NCBI RefSeq assembly: GCF_014203545.1 | Contig: NZ_JACHJG010000009.1 | Location: forward strand, 283,225-347,224 | Source of the DNA: Streptomyces netropsis | GTDB lineage: Bacteria; Actinomycetota; Actinomycetes; Streptomycetales; Streptomycetaceae | Length of the DNA: 64,000 nucleotides | Reading direction: 5' to 3' | Shown here: one piece after another, positions 1-8,091 of the stretch | How positions within the stretch are numbered: position 1 is the stretch's first letter | How the letters are laid out: each line of letters opens with the position of its first letter | Notes under the pieces: model-generated | What the model was told of the DNA's origin: nothing | Seen by the model: the letters and a program-made list of their open reading frames with translations, nothing else | Database searches by the model: none | Position numbers and translations under genes: made by a program

Positions 1-663
1 CAGCACGAAGCGGTCGCCGACGAGGTAGGCGTGGTGCGGGTTGTGGGTGATCAGGACCACGCCGAGGCCCGCGTCCCGGGCCGCCGCCACGTACTTGAGG
101 ACCACACCGGACTGCTTGACGCCGAGCGCCGCCGTCGGCTCGTCGAGGACGAGCACCTTGGCGCCGAAGTAGACGGCGCGGGCGATGGCCACGCACTGCC
201 GCTCACCGCCGGAGAGCGTGCCGATGGGCTGGTCGACGTCGCGCAGGTCGATGCCCATGCGCAGCAGCTCGGCGCGGGTGGTCTCGCGCATCCGCGCGGC
301 GTCGAGGCGCTTGAAGGGGCCGACGCCCTTCGTCGGCTCGGAGCCGAGGAAGAAGTTCCGCCAGACGGGCATCAGGGGCACGACCGCGAGGTCCTGGTAG
401 ACCGTGGCGATGCCGCGGTCCAGGGCCTCGCGGGGCGAGCCGAGCCGGGTCTCCTCGCCCTCGATCTCGAAGGTGCCGGCGTCGTGCTGGTGCAGCCCCG
501 CGATGATCTTGATGAGGGTGGACTTGCCTGCGCCGTTGTCGCCGAGCACGCAGGTGATCTCACCCGCGTGCACCTCCAGGGAGACCCCTTCGAGGGCACG
601 GATGTTCCCGTAGAACTTGCTGACGTCCGTCAGCTCGACCAGCGCGCTCTGTGTGTCGCTCAC
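1..663 (-). CDS. Sugar ABC transporter ATP-binding protein (partial, 3' end outside window)
   Basis: Cytoplasmic ATPase that powers sugar uptake with the permease encoded just upstream. All nucleotide-binding motifs are visible in order: Walker A GDNGAGKST, Q-loop VYQDL, signature LSGGERQ, Walker B VLVLDEPT and H-loop ITHNP. It starts at GTG 663, which overlaps the permease stop as GTGA, so the two are translationally coupled. Only about 220 codons are inside the window and the C-terminus is missing. The visible part is a single ABC domain, as in the short ribose/xylose-type ATPases (RbsA is twice as long, with two ABC domains). The substrate cannot be read from the sequence. Family assignment is secure. 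Confidence 0.93.
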   Translation of the reverse strand, partial: MSDTQSALVELTDVSKFYGNIRALEGVSLEVHAGEITCVLGDNGAGKSTLIKIIAGLHQHDAGTFEIEGEETRLGSPREALDRGIATVYQDLAVVPLMPVWRNFFLGSEPTKGVGPFKRLDAARMRETTRAELLRMGIDLRDVDQPIGTLSGGERQCVAIARAVYFGAKVLVLDEPTAALGVKQSGVVLKYVAAARDAGLGVVLITHNPHHAYLVGDRFVL

Positions 664-1712
664 TTCGTCGCCTCCGCCCGCTTACGGACCCACGCGTTCA
701 GCAGCGTCGCCAGCAGCAGCATCGCGCCCAGGAAGAACTTGAACCAGTCCGGGTCCCACTGGGCGTAGACGATGCCCTTGCTGGTCATGCCGAAGATGAA
801 CGCCCCGACCGCGGAGCCGATGGCCGAGCCGTAGCCGCCGGTCATCAGGCAGCCGCCGATGACGGCCGCGATGATGTAGAGGAGTTCGTTGCCGACGCCC
901 TCGCCGGACTGCACCACGTCGTAGGACATCAGCAGGTGCTGACCGGAGACCCAGGCGCAGAAGGCGACGGCCATGTACAGGCCGATCTTGGTGCCCTTGA
1001 CGGGGACGCCCACGGCGCGGGCGGCTTCGGAGTTGCCGCCGACCGCGAAGATCCAGTTGCCGACGCGGGTGCGCAGCAGCACCCAGGTGGCCAGGGCCAC
1101 CAGACCGAGCCACCAGAGGATGGTGACCTGGAGGTCGACGCCGCCGATCGTCAGGTGCGAGGCGAAGACCGCGCGGGCGGAGTCGAAGCCCTCCATGTCA
1201 CCGATGGTCTTGGTGGAGACGGTGCCGCTGATGAGCTTGGTGAAGCCCAGGTTCAGACCGGTCAGCATCAGGAACGTGGCCAGCGTGATGATGAAGCTGG
1301 GCAGCTTGGTGCGGGTGAGCACGAAGCCGTTGAAGAAGCCGACGGCCAGCATCGTGAGCAGCGAGACACCGGCGCCGACCCAGACGTTGGCCGTCATCTG
1401 GTAGCTGAACATCGAGGAGACCAGCGCGGCGCTGGTCACCATCACACCGGCCGACAGGTCGAACTCGCCGCCGATCATCAGCAGCGCCACCGGGACGGCC
1501 ATGATGCCGATGGTCGAGGACGCGTACAGCACCGTCGACAGGCTGGACGCCTGGAGGAAGCTGTCGGCGACGGTCGAGAAGAAGACGAAGACGGCCACCG
1601 CGCCGACGACCGCGCCGAGCTCGGGGCGGCCGAGCAGCCGGCGCAGGTGGGAGCGGTGCGCCAGCCGCTCGTCGGGCGCGTCCTGGACGGGCGCGGTCGC
1701 GGGCGCGCTCAT
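660..1712 (-). CDS. Sugar ABC transporter permease (RbsC/XylH family)
   Basis: 350-aa polytopic membrane protein of the branched-chain amino acid/ribose permease superfamily, forming the translocation pore for the adjacent binding protein and ATPase. The hydrophobic segments are evenly spread, and the family stretch GFFNGFVLTRTKLPSFIITLATF is present around the middle. The N-terminal 30 residues are hydrophilic and cytoplasmic. ATG 1712 overlaps the stop of the binding-protein gene (ATGA), and its own stop overlaps the ATPase start (GTGA), giving a tight three-gene operon. Likely monosaccharide substrate; identity unknown. Confidence 0.93.
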   Translation of the reverse strand: MSAPATAPVQDAPDERLAHRSHLRRLLGRPELGAVVGAVAVFVFFSTVADSFLQASSLSTVLYASSTIGIMAVPVALLMIGGEFDLSAGVMVTSAALVSSMFSYQMTANVWVGAGVSLLTMLAVGFFNGFVLTRTKLPSFIITLATFLMLTGLNLGFTKLISGTVSTKTIGDMEGFDSARAVFASHLTIGGVDLQVTILWWLGLVALATWVLLRTRVGNWIFAVGGNSEAARAVGVPVKGTKIGLYMAVAFCAWVSGQHLLMSYDVVQSGEGVGNELLYIIAAVIGGCLMTGGYGSAIGSAVGAFIFGMTSKGIVYAQWDPDWFKFFLGAMLLLATLLNAWVRKRAEATK

Positions 1713-2719
1713 CGCGTACCCCGCTTCGTGTACTCGGCGAGGGTCTTGGCGTCGTCCTTGGTGACGATCTGCGGACCGGTCAGGACGGGGCGGCCGCCGC
1801 CGAGCATGTCGCGGTTGTAGCGGTAGAGCCAGAGCAGGTCGACGGCCTCGTAGCCCTGGAGGTAGGGGTCCTGGTCGACGGCGAAGCCGAGCTTGCCGGA
1901 CTGCAGGGCGTCGGCGACCTTGGCGTTGAGGTCGAAGGTGTCGACCTCGGCCTTGCTGCCGGCCTGCTCGGCGGCCTTGACGGCGGTCGGCGCGAAGGGG
2001 GCGCCGAGGGTGACGACCGCGTCGATGTCCTTGTCGGACTGGAGCTTCGCCTCGATGGACGACTGCACGTTGGGCATGTTGGTGCCCTCGACGTAGAGGT
2101 TCTGCAGGTCGCCCTTGAAGGTCTTCTTCACGCCGTCGCAGCGCTGCTCGTGGCCGACGTTGCCCTGCTCGTGCAGGACGCAGACGGCCTTCTTCTTCCC
2201 GCGCTCGTTGAGCTGCTCGCCGACGGCCTCGCCCGCGATCACCTCGTCCTGGCCGATGTGGGTGAGCGCGCCGAACTCCTTGGACTTCTCGGAGCCCGAG
2301 TTCACGGTGATCACCGGGATGCCGGCCTTCTTCGCCTTCGCGATGACGTCCTTCATGGCGTCGGGCTTGGCGAGGGTGACGATCAGGCCGTCGACCTTCT
2401 GGTCGATCATGGCCTGCACGTTCTGGGCCTGCTTGTTCCCCTCCACGTCGTGGGAGTAGAGGAACTTGATGTTGTCCTTGACCGCCGCCTGCTTGGCACC
2501 GTTCTGGACGATGTCCCAGAAGGTGTCGCCATCACCCGAGTGGGTGACCATCGCGAAGGTCCAGCGGGGCGTGTCGACCGCGGCGCGCCCCTGGGCGGCC
2601 TTGGCGGCCCGCTCCTCCGCGCGCTTGCCGCCCGTAGCGCTGCACCCCGCCAAGGTGGCGCCGAGCACCGCTGCCAGCACGGCGCTCACCGCACGTACGC
2701 CTGTCCGAACCCTTGCCAC
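1709..2719 (-). CDS. Sugar-binding lipoprotein of ABC transporter
   Basis: Extracytoplasmic substrate-binding protein of the periplasmic-binding-protein type 1 / RbsB class. I place the start at GTG 2719, preceded by GAGAAGGGG, rather than at the longer frame start at 2803. This gives 336 aa and a clean signal: basic residues, a hydrophobic run and the lipobox LAGC, so the protein should be lipid-anchored outside the membrane. The mature part has family features such as MIDQKVDGLIV and GIPVITVNSG. It is the first gene of the operon, followed by the coupled permease and ATPase. A promoter with TTGACG/TAGAAC boxes lies upstream. The ligand is unknown; linkage to the KDPG-type aldolase and the GntR regulator hints at a sugar or sugar acid. 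Confidence 0.9.
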   Translation of the reverse strand: MARVRTGVRAVSAVLAAVLGATLAGCSATGGKRAEERAAKAAQGRAAVDTPRWTFAMVTHSGDGDTFWDIVQNGAKQAAVKDNIKFLYSHDVEGNKQAQNVQAMIDQKVDGLIVTLAKPDAMKDVIAKAKKAGIPVITVNSGSEKSKEFGALTHIGQDEVIAGEAVGEQLNERGKKKAVCVLHEQGNVGHEQRCDGVKKTFKGDLQNLYVEGTNMPNVQSSIEAKLQSDKDIDAVVTLGAPFAPTAVKAAEQAGSKAEVDTFDLNAKVADALQSGKLGFAVDQDPYLQGYEAVDLLWLYRYNRDMLGGGRPVLTGPQIVTKDDAKTLAEYTKRGTR

Positions 2720-2867
2720 GAGGACTTGCCCCTTCTCACTGTCTGTCACGGTGCGGCCGGACCCCGTTCCCGCGAGCCCAACCGCCCAAGTATCCGTCAC
2801 CATCCGTCACCGCTGACCGCCGGGGCTTCGCCGGGGTCCTCCGCGGGGCTGTTTGCGTGTGGCAGGA

Positions 2868-2897
2868 GTTCTAGTGGCGGGCGACACACCACGTCAA
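2868..2897 (-). promoter_or_regulatory. Promoter of the sugar ABC operon
   Basis: Reading on the minus strand, TTGACG (2892-2897) and TAGAAC (2868-2873) are separated by 18 nt, a good vegetative-type promoter about 150 nt before the binding-protein start. The -35 box is embedded in ACAAAGTCTTGACG, close to ACAAAGTGTTGACG at the uraD promoter. Start site not verified. Confidence 0.5.
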
Positions 2898-2991
2898 GAC
2901 TTTGTCAGAACATTCTTACGAACTGACCCATCGGCGGAGCCATGACCTCCGCTTTTACGGACGGAGCCCGGAAGGCACCGCACGGCACGCC

Positions 2992-3741
2992 CTAGGGACG
3001 GACGAGAAGCTGGAAGTCGAAGGCGTAGCGCGAGGCACGGTAGAGATGTGAGCCGAATTCCACCGCACGACCCGTGTCATCGAAGGTGGTCCGCTCCATC
3101 GTCAGCAGCGGCGCACCGGTCGGCTCGGCGAGCCGCTCACCCTCCTCGGCGGTCGCGGCGCGCGCGCCGACCGTCTGCCGGGCGCTGTGCAGCGTGATGC
3201 CGGCCGAGCGCATCAGGCGGTAGAGCCCGGTCTCCTCCAGCACGTCACCGCCGAGGTCGAGCAGCCCGACGGGGAGGTGGTTGCGCAGATGGGCCATGGG
3301 CTCGCCGTGTGCGAGGCGCAGCCGCTCGATGTACACGACGTCGGCACCCTCGGCCACCCCGAGCGCGGCGGCGACCCGGGCGGTGGCGGGCTCGACGGAG
3401 TTGCGCAGCACCCGGGTGGCGGGCTGCTGGCCCGCGGCCTCGAGGTCGTCGTAGAGGCTGCTGAGCTCCAGCGGCCGCTTGACCTGGCTGTGCACGACCT
3501 GGGTGCCCACGCCGCGGCGGCGCACGAGCAGGCCCTTGTCCACGAGCGTCTGGATCGCCTGCCGGACGGTGGGCCGGGACAGCCCGAGCCGCGCGGCCAG
3601 CTCGATCTCGTTGCCGAGGAGGCTGCCGGGGGCCAGCCCGCCCTGTTCGATCGCGGCTTCGAGCTGCTGGGACAGCTGGAAGTAGAGCGGGACCGGGCTG
3701 CCGCGGTCGAGGGTGAACTGGAGAGGTTGCTGCTTCGCCAC
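2992..3741 (-). CDS. GntR/HutC-family transcriptional regulator
   Basis: 249-aa repressor-type regulator. An N-terminal winged helix-turn-helix (about residues 15-80; LAARLGLSRPTVRQAIQTLVDKGLLVRRRGVGTQV) is followed by a UTRA effector-binding domain (about 95-245). HutC-subfamily proteins usually bind small sugars, sugar phosphates or amino-acid catabolites through UTRA. It lies in the same orientation as and upstream of the sugar ABC operon, separated by about 270 bp that contain that operon's promoter, so it is a plausible local regulator. The start is GTG 3741 with a weak ribosome binding site. A palindrome TGTCCGGACA (3792-3801) lies just upstream and may be an autoregulatory site. Confidence 0.9.
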   Translation of the reverse strand: MAKQQPLQFTLDRGSPVPLYFQLSQQLEAAIEQGGLAPGSLLGNEIELAARLGLSRPTVRQAIQTLVDKGLLVRRRGVGTQVVHSQVKRPLELSSLYDDLEAAGQQPATRVLRNSVEPATARVAAALGVAEGADVVYIERLRLAHGEPMAHLRNHLPVGLLDLGGDVLEETGLYRLMRSAGITLHSARQTVGARAATAEEGERLAEPTGAPLLTMERTTFDDTGRAVEFGSHLYRASRYAFDFQLLVRP

Positions 3742-4057
3742 GAAGGGAGCGTAGCCGTAGGACCGGATGACGGATAGTCCGGAGATCCGGTTGTCCGGAC
3801 ATGCACGGAGGCCCGATACGCAGGGTGATCACGACGGGCCGGCCTCACACGTGCGGGTGAGGGTCCCGGGGCAGCCGGAGAACGTCGCCGTCCGGGAGAA
3901 CCGGGGCGGGCGCACGGAGGGCGGCGAAACCCGCCGTGACGAGGCGGCCGGAGAGGTGGCGGCGGCCTCCTCCACCGAGGAGCGCGCCCGGGCGCAGCCG
4001 GACCGCGCCCGGGACGAGCTCGAAGGATCCGTCGTCGGACCGACGGCACACCAGAGG
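3742..4057. other. Intergenic region with TGTCCGGACA palindrome
   Basis: 316 bp between the GntR regulator start and the P450 stop. I see no supported gene. Three TCCGG-containing steps occur at 3776-3801, ending in the perfect 10-bp palindrome TGTCCGGACA (3792-3801), about 50 bp before the GntR start. This could be an operator. The rest is featureless GC-rich sequence. Confidence 0.4.
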
Positions 4058-5257
4058 TCAGAAGCTGACGGGCAGTCGGTGCGGGCCGCGGATGAGGAGG
4101 CCTTCACGCCAGGTCAGCGCGGCGGGGTGGGCGTCCAGCGCCAGGTCCGGGCAGCGCTCCAGGAGGGACCGGACGGCGATCCTGGCCTCCAGGCGGGCCA
4201 GCGGCGCCCCCAGGCAGTAATGGATGCCGTGTCCGAAGGCGACGTGACCGCGTGCGTCACGGCGGATGTCGAAGCGGTCCGGCTCCGGGAACCGGGCGGG
4301 GTCCCGGTCGGCGTCGGCGAGGGCGGGGAGCACGAGTTCACCGGCGGGGATGAGGGTGCCACCGATCTCCAGGGGTTCGGTGGTGAAGCGGAACGTGGGC
4401 GTCTCGACCGGCCCGTCGTAGCGCAGCATCTCCTCGACGGCGTTGTCCAGCAGCCCGAAGTCGGCCCGCAGGTCCGCCAGCTGGTCGGGGTGGGTGAGCA
4501 GCGCGAGGACACCGTTGGAGATGAGGTTGACGGTCGTCTCGTGGCCGGCGACGAGCAGTATCCAGGCCATGCCGAGGAGTTCCTCGGGGGAGAGCCGGTC
4601 GCCGTCCTCGTCCGTGGTGCGGATCAGCGCGCTCATCAGGTCGTCGCCGGGCTCCTGGCGCTTGGCGGCCACCAGCTCGGCGAGATAGGCCGCGACCTCC
4701 GCCGCCGCCTCGCGCTTCTCCTGCGGCGGTGCGGAGCCCACCACCGTGTTCGACCAGCCGCGGAAGGCGTCCCGGTCGAGGGACGGCACGCCGAGCAGTT
4801 CACAGATGACGCCCATGGGGAGCGGGAAGGACAGCGCGTCGACCAGGTCGGCACGGCGGTCCGGGGCCACGAGCATCGCGTCGATCAGCTCGTCGGTCAT
4901 CTCCTGCACCCGTGGGGCCATCGCCTGGACCCGCCGCGGGGTGAACTCCTTGGTGACGAGCTTGCGCAGCCGGGAATGGTGCGGCGGGTCGAGGTTCAGC
5001 ATGTGCGGGCCCGCGGCGACGAACGGCAGGGAGAAGCTCTCGGAGGCGTGCCGGATCTCCTTGGACAGCCGGGGGTCGTTGAGCATGGCGCGCACCTCGT
5101 CGTGGCCGACGACGACCCAGGCGTCCGCGCCCTCCGGCATCCGCACCCGATGCACCGGCCCTAACGCGCGCAGCTCCGCGTAGACCCGGTACGGATCGCG
5201 GGCGAACTCCCCGCCCATCCCCGCCAGATCGACTATGTCGCCCGTACTTGTACCCAT
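4058..5257 (-). CDS. Cytochrome P450
   Basis: Soluble heme monooxygenase of 399 aa, normal for actinobacterial class I P450s. Diagnostic sites: I-helix oxygen-activation motif AGHET (about 237-241), K-helix E276-x-x-R279, and heme loop FGHGIHYCLG with proximal Cys348. I chose ATG 5257 (MGTSTGDIVD) because GAGGAGGG precedes it by 6 nt; the frame is open 11 codons further upstream. No ferredoxin or ferredoxin reductase gene is adjacent, so electron partners must come from elsewhere. The substrate is unknown. It is bordered by a sugar-aldolase gene, which gives no biosynthetic clue. Confidence 0.95.
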   Translation of the reverse strand: MGTSTGDIVDLAGMGGEFARDPYRVYAELRALGPVHRVRMPEGADAWVVVGHDEVRAMLNDPRLSKEIRHASESFSLPFVAAGPHMLNLDPPHHSRLRKLVTKEFTPRRVQAMAPRVQEMTDELIDAMLVAPDRRADLVDALSFPLPMGVICELLGVPSLDRDAFRGWSNTVVGSAPPQEKREAAAEVAAYLAELVAAKRQEPGDDLMSALIRTTDEDGDRLSPEELLGMAWILLVAGHETTVNLISNGVLALLTHPDQLADLRADFGLLDNAVEEMLRYDGPVETPTFRFTTEPLEIGGTLIPAGELVLPALADADRDPARFPEPDRFDIRRDARGHVAFGHGIHYCLGAPLARLEARIAVRSLLERCPDLALDAHPAALTWREGLLIRGPHRLPVSF

Positions 5258-5314
5258 GGGTGGACCCTCCTCGGTTGACCGGGTCCTCACATTAACGGGC
5301 GCACCCTCGTCGGA

Positions 5315-6043
5315 TCATCGTCGATACGCGGCCTCCGGTCGGGCGTCGGGGCCGGTGCCGAAGGTGTCGTCGGGGTCGAAGGGGTCGGGGGAGACGGGGT
5401 GTTCGAGGTCGGCGCCGGGATCGGCCGCGTCGGCGAGGCGGCCGAGGAGGTCGGCGGCGCGCTTGGCGACGGTGTCCCGGTCGCCTTCGGAGAGCACGGA
5501 GCCCATGGCGCAGGCGACGGCCCCGGCGGCGATCCACTCGGGAGCGCTGTCGATGGTGATGCCGCCGGTGGGCAGCAGCGCCGACTGCGGCAGGGCGGCC
5601 CGGATGTCCTCGATCCAGCCCGGGTGATGGGCGGAGGCGGGGAAGAGCTTGAGGGCGTCGGCGCCCAGCTCCAGGGCCCGGACGATCTCGGTGGGGGTGG
5701 AGACGCCGGGGAAGACGGGGACGCCGTAGCGGTGTCCGGTGCGGATGACCTCGGCGTCGAGGCTGGGCGAGACGAGGAAGCGGGCACCGGCCTCGACCGC
5801 CATCCGCGCGGAGGGGGCGTCCAGCACGCCGCCCGCCCCGATGAGGGCCTCGTCGCCGACCTCGCGGGCCAGGGTGGTGACGACCTCCAGGGCGAACGGC
5901 GTGGCCAGCGATATCTCCAGGCTGGTGATTCCGGCGGAGAGCAAGGTGCCGGCCGTCGCCGTGGCCCGGTCGTAGCTGTCGCCGCGGACGACGGCGAGGA
6001 CGCGCTGTGCGAGCGCGGCTCCGGTGATCTCCCAGCGGTACAC
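5315..6043 (-). CDS. eda: Bifunctional 2-keto-3-deoxy-6-phosphogluconate / 4-hydroxy-2-oxoglutarate aldolase
   Basis: Class I TIM-barrel aldolase that splits KDPG to pyruvate and glyceraldehyde 3-phosphate (or the 4-hydroxy-2-oxoglutarate analogue). Starting at GTG 6043 (VYRWEITGAALAQRV) it is 242 aa. The general-base glutamate lies in SLEISLATP (Glu43), the conserved PGVSTPTE at 112-119, and the Schiff-base lysine in ALKLFPAS (Lys132). The last about 40 residues are an acidic, Pro/Asp-rich tail beyond the usual fold. The open frame extends upstream to 6433, but that extension is Arg/Pro-rich and lacks family similarity, so I reject it. Probably part of sugar-acid use with the nearby sugar transporter. 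Confidence 0.85.
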   Translation of the reverse strand: MYRWEITGAALAQRVLAVVRGDSYDRATATAGTLLSAGITSLEISLATPFALEVVTTLAREVGDEALIGAGGVLDAPSARMAVEAGARFLVSPSLDAEVIRTGHRYGVPVFPGVSTPTEIVRALELGADALKLFPASAHHPGWIEDIRAALPQSALLPTGGITIDSAPEWIAAGAVACAMGSVLSEGDRDTVAKRAADLLGRLADAADPGADLEHPVSPDPFDPDDTFGTGPDARPEAAYRR

Positions 6044-6252
6044 GGCAGTTCGCCGCCCTTCTCGATGTGCGTACGGTGTCGATGCGATGGGTGCGAGGTA
6101 CGGGTCCGAGCGGGGTCCGAGCGGGTCAGGGTACGGCCCATCGGGCCCAACGGGGTGGTCCGGACGTGGTGTTCGACGGATCCGAGGGCCGTTCCGGGCT
6201 TCGGCGAGGCCCGTCGGCGGCCCGCGGAGGCCGGTGCGGGAACGCCCGGGGG

Positions 6253-6378
6253 TCAGCCGCCTGTGCGGCGCGTGCCGCCCGAACTCCCGTCCCGAGCGGG
6301 GAGGACGGCGGTCCCGGCGGGTATGCGGAGCACGACCTCGCGAGTCATCGCTTCCAGGTCCCTCATCACCGATGCCAC
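6253..6378 (-). CDS. Possible 41-aa small ORF in the aldolase leader
   Basis: GTG 6378 follows GGGGAGGCGCTC, a strong ribosome binding site, and opens 41 codons (VASVMRDLEAMTREVVLRIP...) ending at TGA 6253-6255. It lies between a good candidate promoter (6404-6433) and the aldolase start. It could be a leader peptide or a short gene of its own. I recognise no family. Support is only the ribosome binding site, the position and a sensible start, so this is tentative. Confidence 0.35.
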   Translation of the reverse strand: MASVMRDLEAMTREVVLRIPAGTAVLPARDGSSGGTRRTGG

Positions 6379-6403
6379 GAGCGCCTCCCCGAACGTCGTC
6401 CCC

Positions 6404-6433
6404 TATCAAAACGTTAACGGGAGGCGCTGACAA
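6404..6433 (-). promoter_or_regulatory. Candidate promoter/operator for the aldolase unit
   Basis: On the minus strand TTGTCA (6428-6433) and TTGATA (6404-6409) are 18 nt apart. The spacer contains the 8-bp palindrome CGTTAACG (6412-6419), a plausible repressor site. The position implies a leader of about 350 nt before the aldolase start. Confidence 0.4.
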
Positions 6434-6483
6434 TCGGACCCCGAGTGCCGCCGGCGCCGGGACGGGTCAGCGGGGGGAAGCAG

Positions 6484-6519
6484 GAGAGTCCCGCCACCGT
6501 GGGCGGTGGCGGGACTCTC
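6484..6519. terminator. Strong hairpin terminator
   Basis: Perfect 15-bp stem: GAGAGTCCCGCCACC (6484-6498) and its complement (6505-6519), with a 6-nt loop. It lies 39 bp downstream of the ribonuclease stop codon, as expected for its transcript end. There is no U-tract, as is common in streptomycetes. Confidence 0.75.
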
Positions 6520-6557
6520 GTGTCGATCGTTCACGGGACCACCGTGGGTCCGCGCTT

Positions 6558-6977
6558 TCAGCAGGTGCGGTCGACCAGGTCGAAGGTGGCGTAGTGGTCG
6601 CCGGTGTAGTAGTCCTCCTGGCTCTTCTGCCCGGCGACGATGCGGCGGGCGCCACGGTCCGGGGAGCCGGGGGTCTTCACCGTGTACTCGTGGTAGTAGC
6701 CGCTGGACTGCTTCGGCAGGACACTCTCGCGGTTGGAGAAGACGGTCCCGTCCTTCGGGTACGGGAAGGGGCCCCCGGCCTCGATCAGGCGCAGGGTGTC
6801 GTGGGCCTGCGAGGGCAGGTCGGAGTAACAGATGTCGCCGACGATCTTCATGGCGACCGTCGAGTGGACCGTCGGGGCGGCGGTCGCGGCCGGGGCGGCG
6901 ACGGCGGTGCCGAACAGGAACGTCGAGGCCAGAACGGCGAGAGCGGCGGTACGCGCGATGCGGTGGGGGGTTCTCAT
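6558..6977 (-). CDS. Secreted guanyl-specific ribonuclease (RNase Sa / barnase superfamily)
   Basis: Extracellular endoribonuclease that cleaves RNA 3' of guanosine. From ATG 6977 it has 139 aa: a signal peptide (about 1-34, ending in ATAAP) and a mature domain that matches RNase Sa nearly motif for motif (GPFPYPKDGTVFSNRESVLP, GYYHEYTVKTPG, QEDYYTGDHYATF). Catalytic Glu97 (HEYT), the arginines of RGARR and His128 (GDHYATF) are present, as is the Cys50-Cys139 pair equivalent to the Sa disulfide. An in-frame ATG at 7004 would add nine residues. No barstar-like inhibitor is visible next to it. Confidence 0.93.
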   Translation of the reverse strand: MRTPHRIARTAALAVLASTFLFGTAVAAPAATAAPTVHSTVAMKIVGDICYSDLPSQAHDTLRLIEAGGPFPYPKDGTVFSNRESVLPKQSSGYYHEYTVKTPGSPDRGARRIVAGQKSQEDYYTGDHYATFDLVDRTC

Positions 6978-7168
6978 GACGCCAGCATGGCGCGACGGGT
7001 ACATGTCACGTCAACGCTGATGATCAACTGTTTCCCAGGTGTTCACGGCATCCCCCGGGTGTTCACTACATCCGGAAGGCGGCCTTTCGTTCCGTGCGGG
7101 AATTGCAGGCGATTTACCCCTGAGGCAAAACTTTTGCCCCATAGGCAAGAGAGGGCTATACCGGAGCC

Positions 7169-7813
7169 ATGAGCCAGTTGCCCGACCAGCCCGACGCGCC
7201 GCCCGACGGCCACGCCGACCAGCTGCCCGACGTCGCCCCGCGACTGCGGGCCCTGCGCAAGCGCAGCGCGCTGACGCTGGAGGCCGCCGCGGCCCGGGTC
7301 GGCCTCTCCCCCGCCCACCTGTCGCGGCTGGAGACCGGCCGTCGGACGCCGTCGCTGCCGATGCTGCTGGCGCTGGCCCGCACCTATGGAACGACGGTAT
7401 CCGACTTGCTGGGCGAGGTGCCCGCGGAGCGGGACCCGATCGTGCGGGCGGACCGGATGGAACCGCAGGAGGCGGGCGGCTGGACGTACTGGCGGGCCGG
7501 CGGCTCGGGCCGGGCCATGCAGGCGCTCCGGCTGCACGTGCCGGCGGTCGGCGGCCAGGACGAGCTGGTGCGGGTGCACGCGGGCGAGGAATGGCTGTAC
7601 GTCACGAAGGGTCGGCTCAGGCTGACGCTCGGCGAAACCGTGCATCTGCTCGGCCCGGGCGACTCCGCCCACTTCGACTCCCTCACCCCGCACCGCATCG
7701 CCGCCGCCTCGCACGGCGGGGTGGACCTGCTCTTCATGCACACGCTGATGCAGAGCGGTGTGGCCGAGCTGTGCCTCGGCCACGCCGCACCGACCCGAAG
7801 GGGAATGCCATGA
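7169..7813 (+). CDS. XRE-family regulator with cupin sensor domain
   Basis: 214 aa. Helix-turn-helix of the Xre type at about residues 22-78 (LRALRKRSALTLEAAAARVGLSPAHLSRLETGRRTPS), then a cupin-2 beta barrel (about 110-190; VHAGEEWLYVTKGRLRLTLGE...LGPGDSAHFDSLTPHRI). This architecture is usually a small-molecule-responsive repressor, such as SutR/PuuR-like proteins. Its stop overlaps the start of the next gene (ATGA), so the small membrane protein downstream is probably its main partner or target. CGGAG precedes ATG 7169. Confidence 0.9.
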   Translation: MSQLPDQPDAPPDGHADQLPDVAPRLRALRKRSALTLEAAAARVGLSPAHLSRLETGRRTPSLPMLLALARTYGTTVSDLLGEVPAERDPIVRADRMEPQEAGGWTYWRAGGSGRAMQALRLHVPAVGGQDELVRVHAGEEWLYVTKGRLRLTLGETVHLLGPGDSAHFDSLTPHRIAAASHGGVDLLFMHTLMQSGVAELCLGHAAPTRRGMP

Positions 7814-8007
7814 GCGACGCCGACCTCACGCGCGCCACCACCGACGACACAACGACCCACAGCCCGCGCGGCGCCACGGAACGCAAGCGGAACGAGGAGG
7901 ACCGGGCCCCGATGGGCATGACCATCCGGGTCTTCATCTACCTGGTGGCCGTCCACTTCATCGTCGCGTTCTTCTTCCTGATCTTCTGGCTCGCCGGGGC
8001 GGAGTGA
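7810..8007 (+). CDS. Small single-pass membrane protein (DUF6126-like)
   Basis: 65 aa. A hydrophilic, charged N-terminal half is followed by one membrane helix (about residues 39-63: VFIYLVAVHFIVAFFFLIFWL). It overlaps the XRE-cupin stop by ATGA and is therefore co-translated. Such small proteins are regularly encoded behind XRE-cupin regulators in Streptomyces; I recall the family name DUF6126 but cannot verify it here. Function unknown. Confidence 0.8.
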   Translation: MSDADLTRATTDDTTTHSPRGATERKRNEEDRAPMGMTIRVFIYLVAVHFIVAFFFLIFWLAGAE

Positions 8008-8091
8008 CACGCGCGGCCCTCGCGCCGCACGGCACGATCTTCTGGGAGCCTGGTCGTCGGTACCGGTCGGCCACACCCGGGAGGCGGAGCC

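Noticed and set aside
6044..6433. N-terminal extension of the KDPG aldolase frame
   Set aside because: Arg/Pro/Gly-rich composition, runs through a likely promoter, and the aldolase fold begins at GTG 6043.
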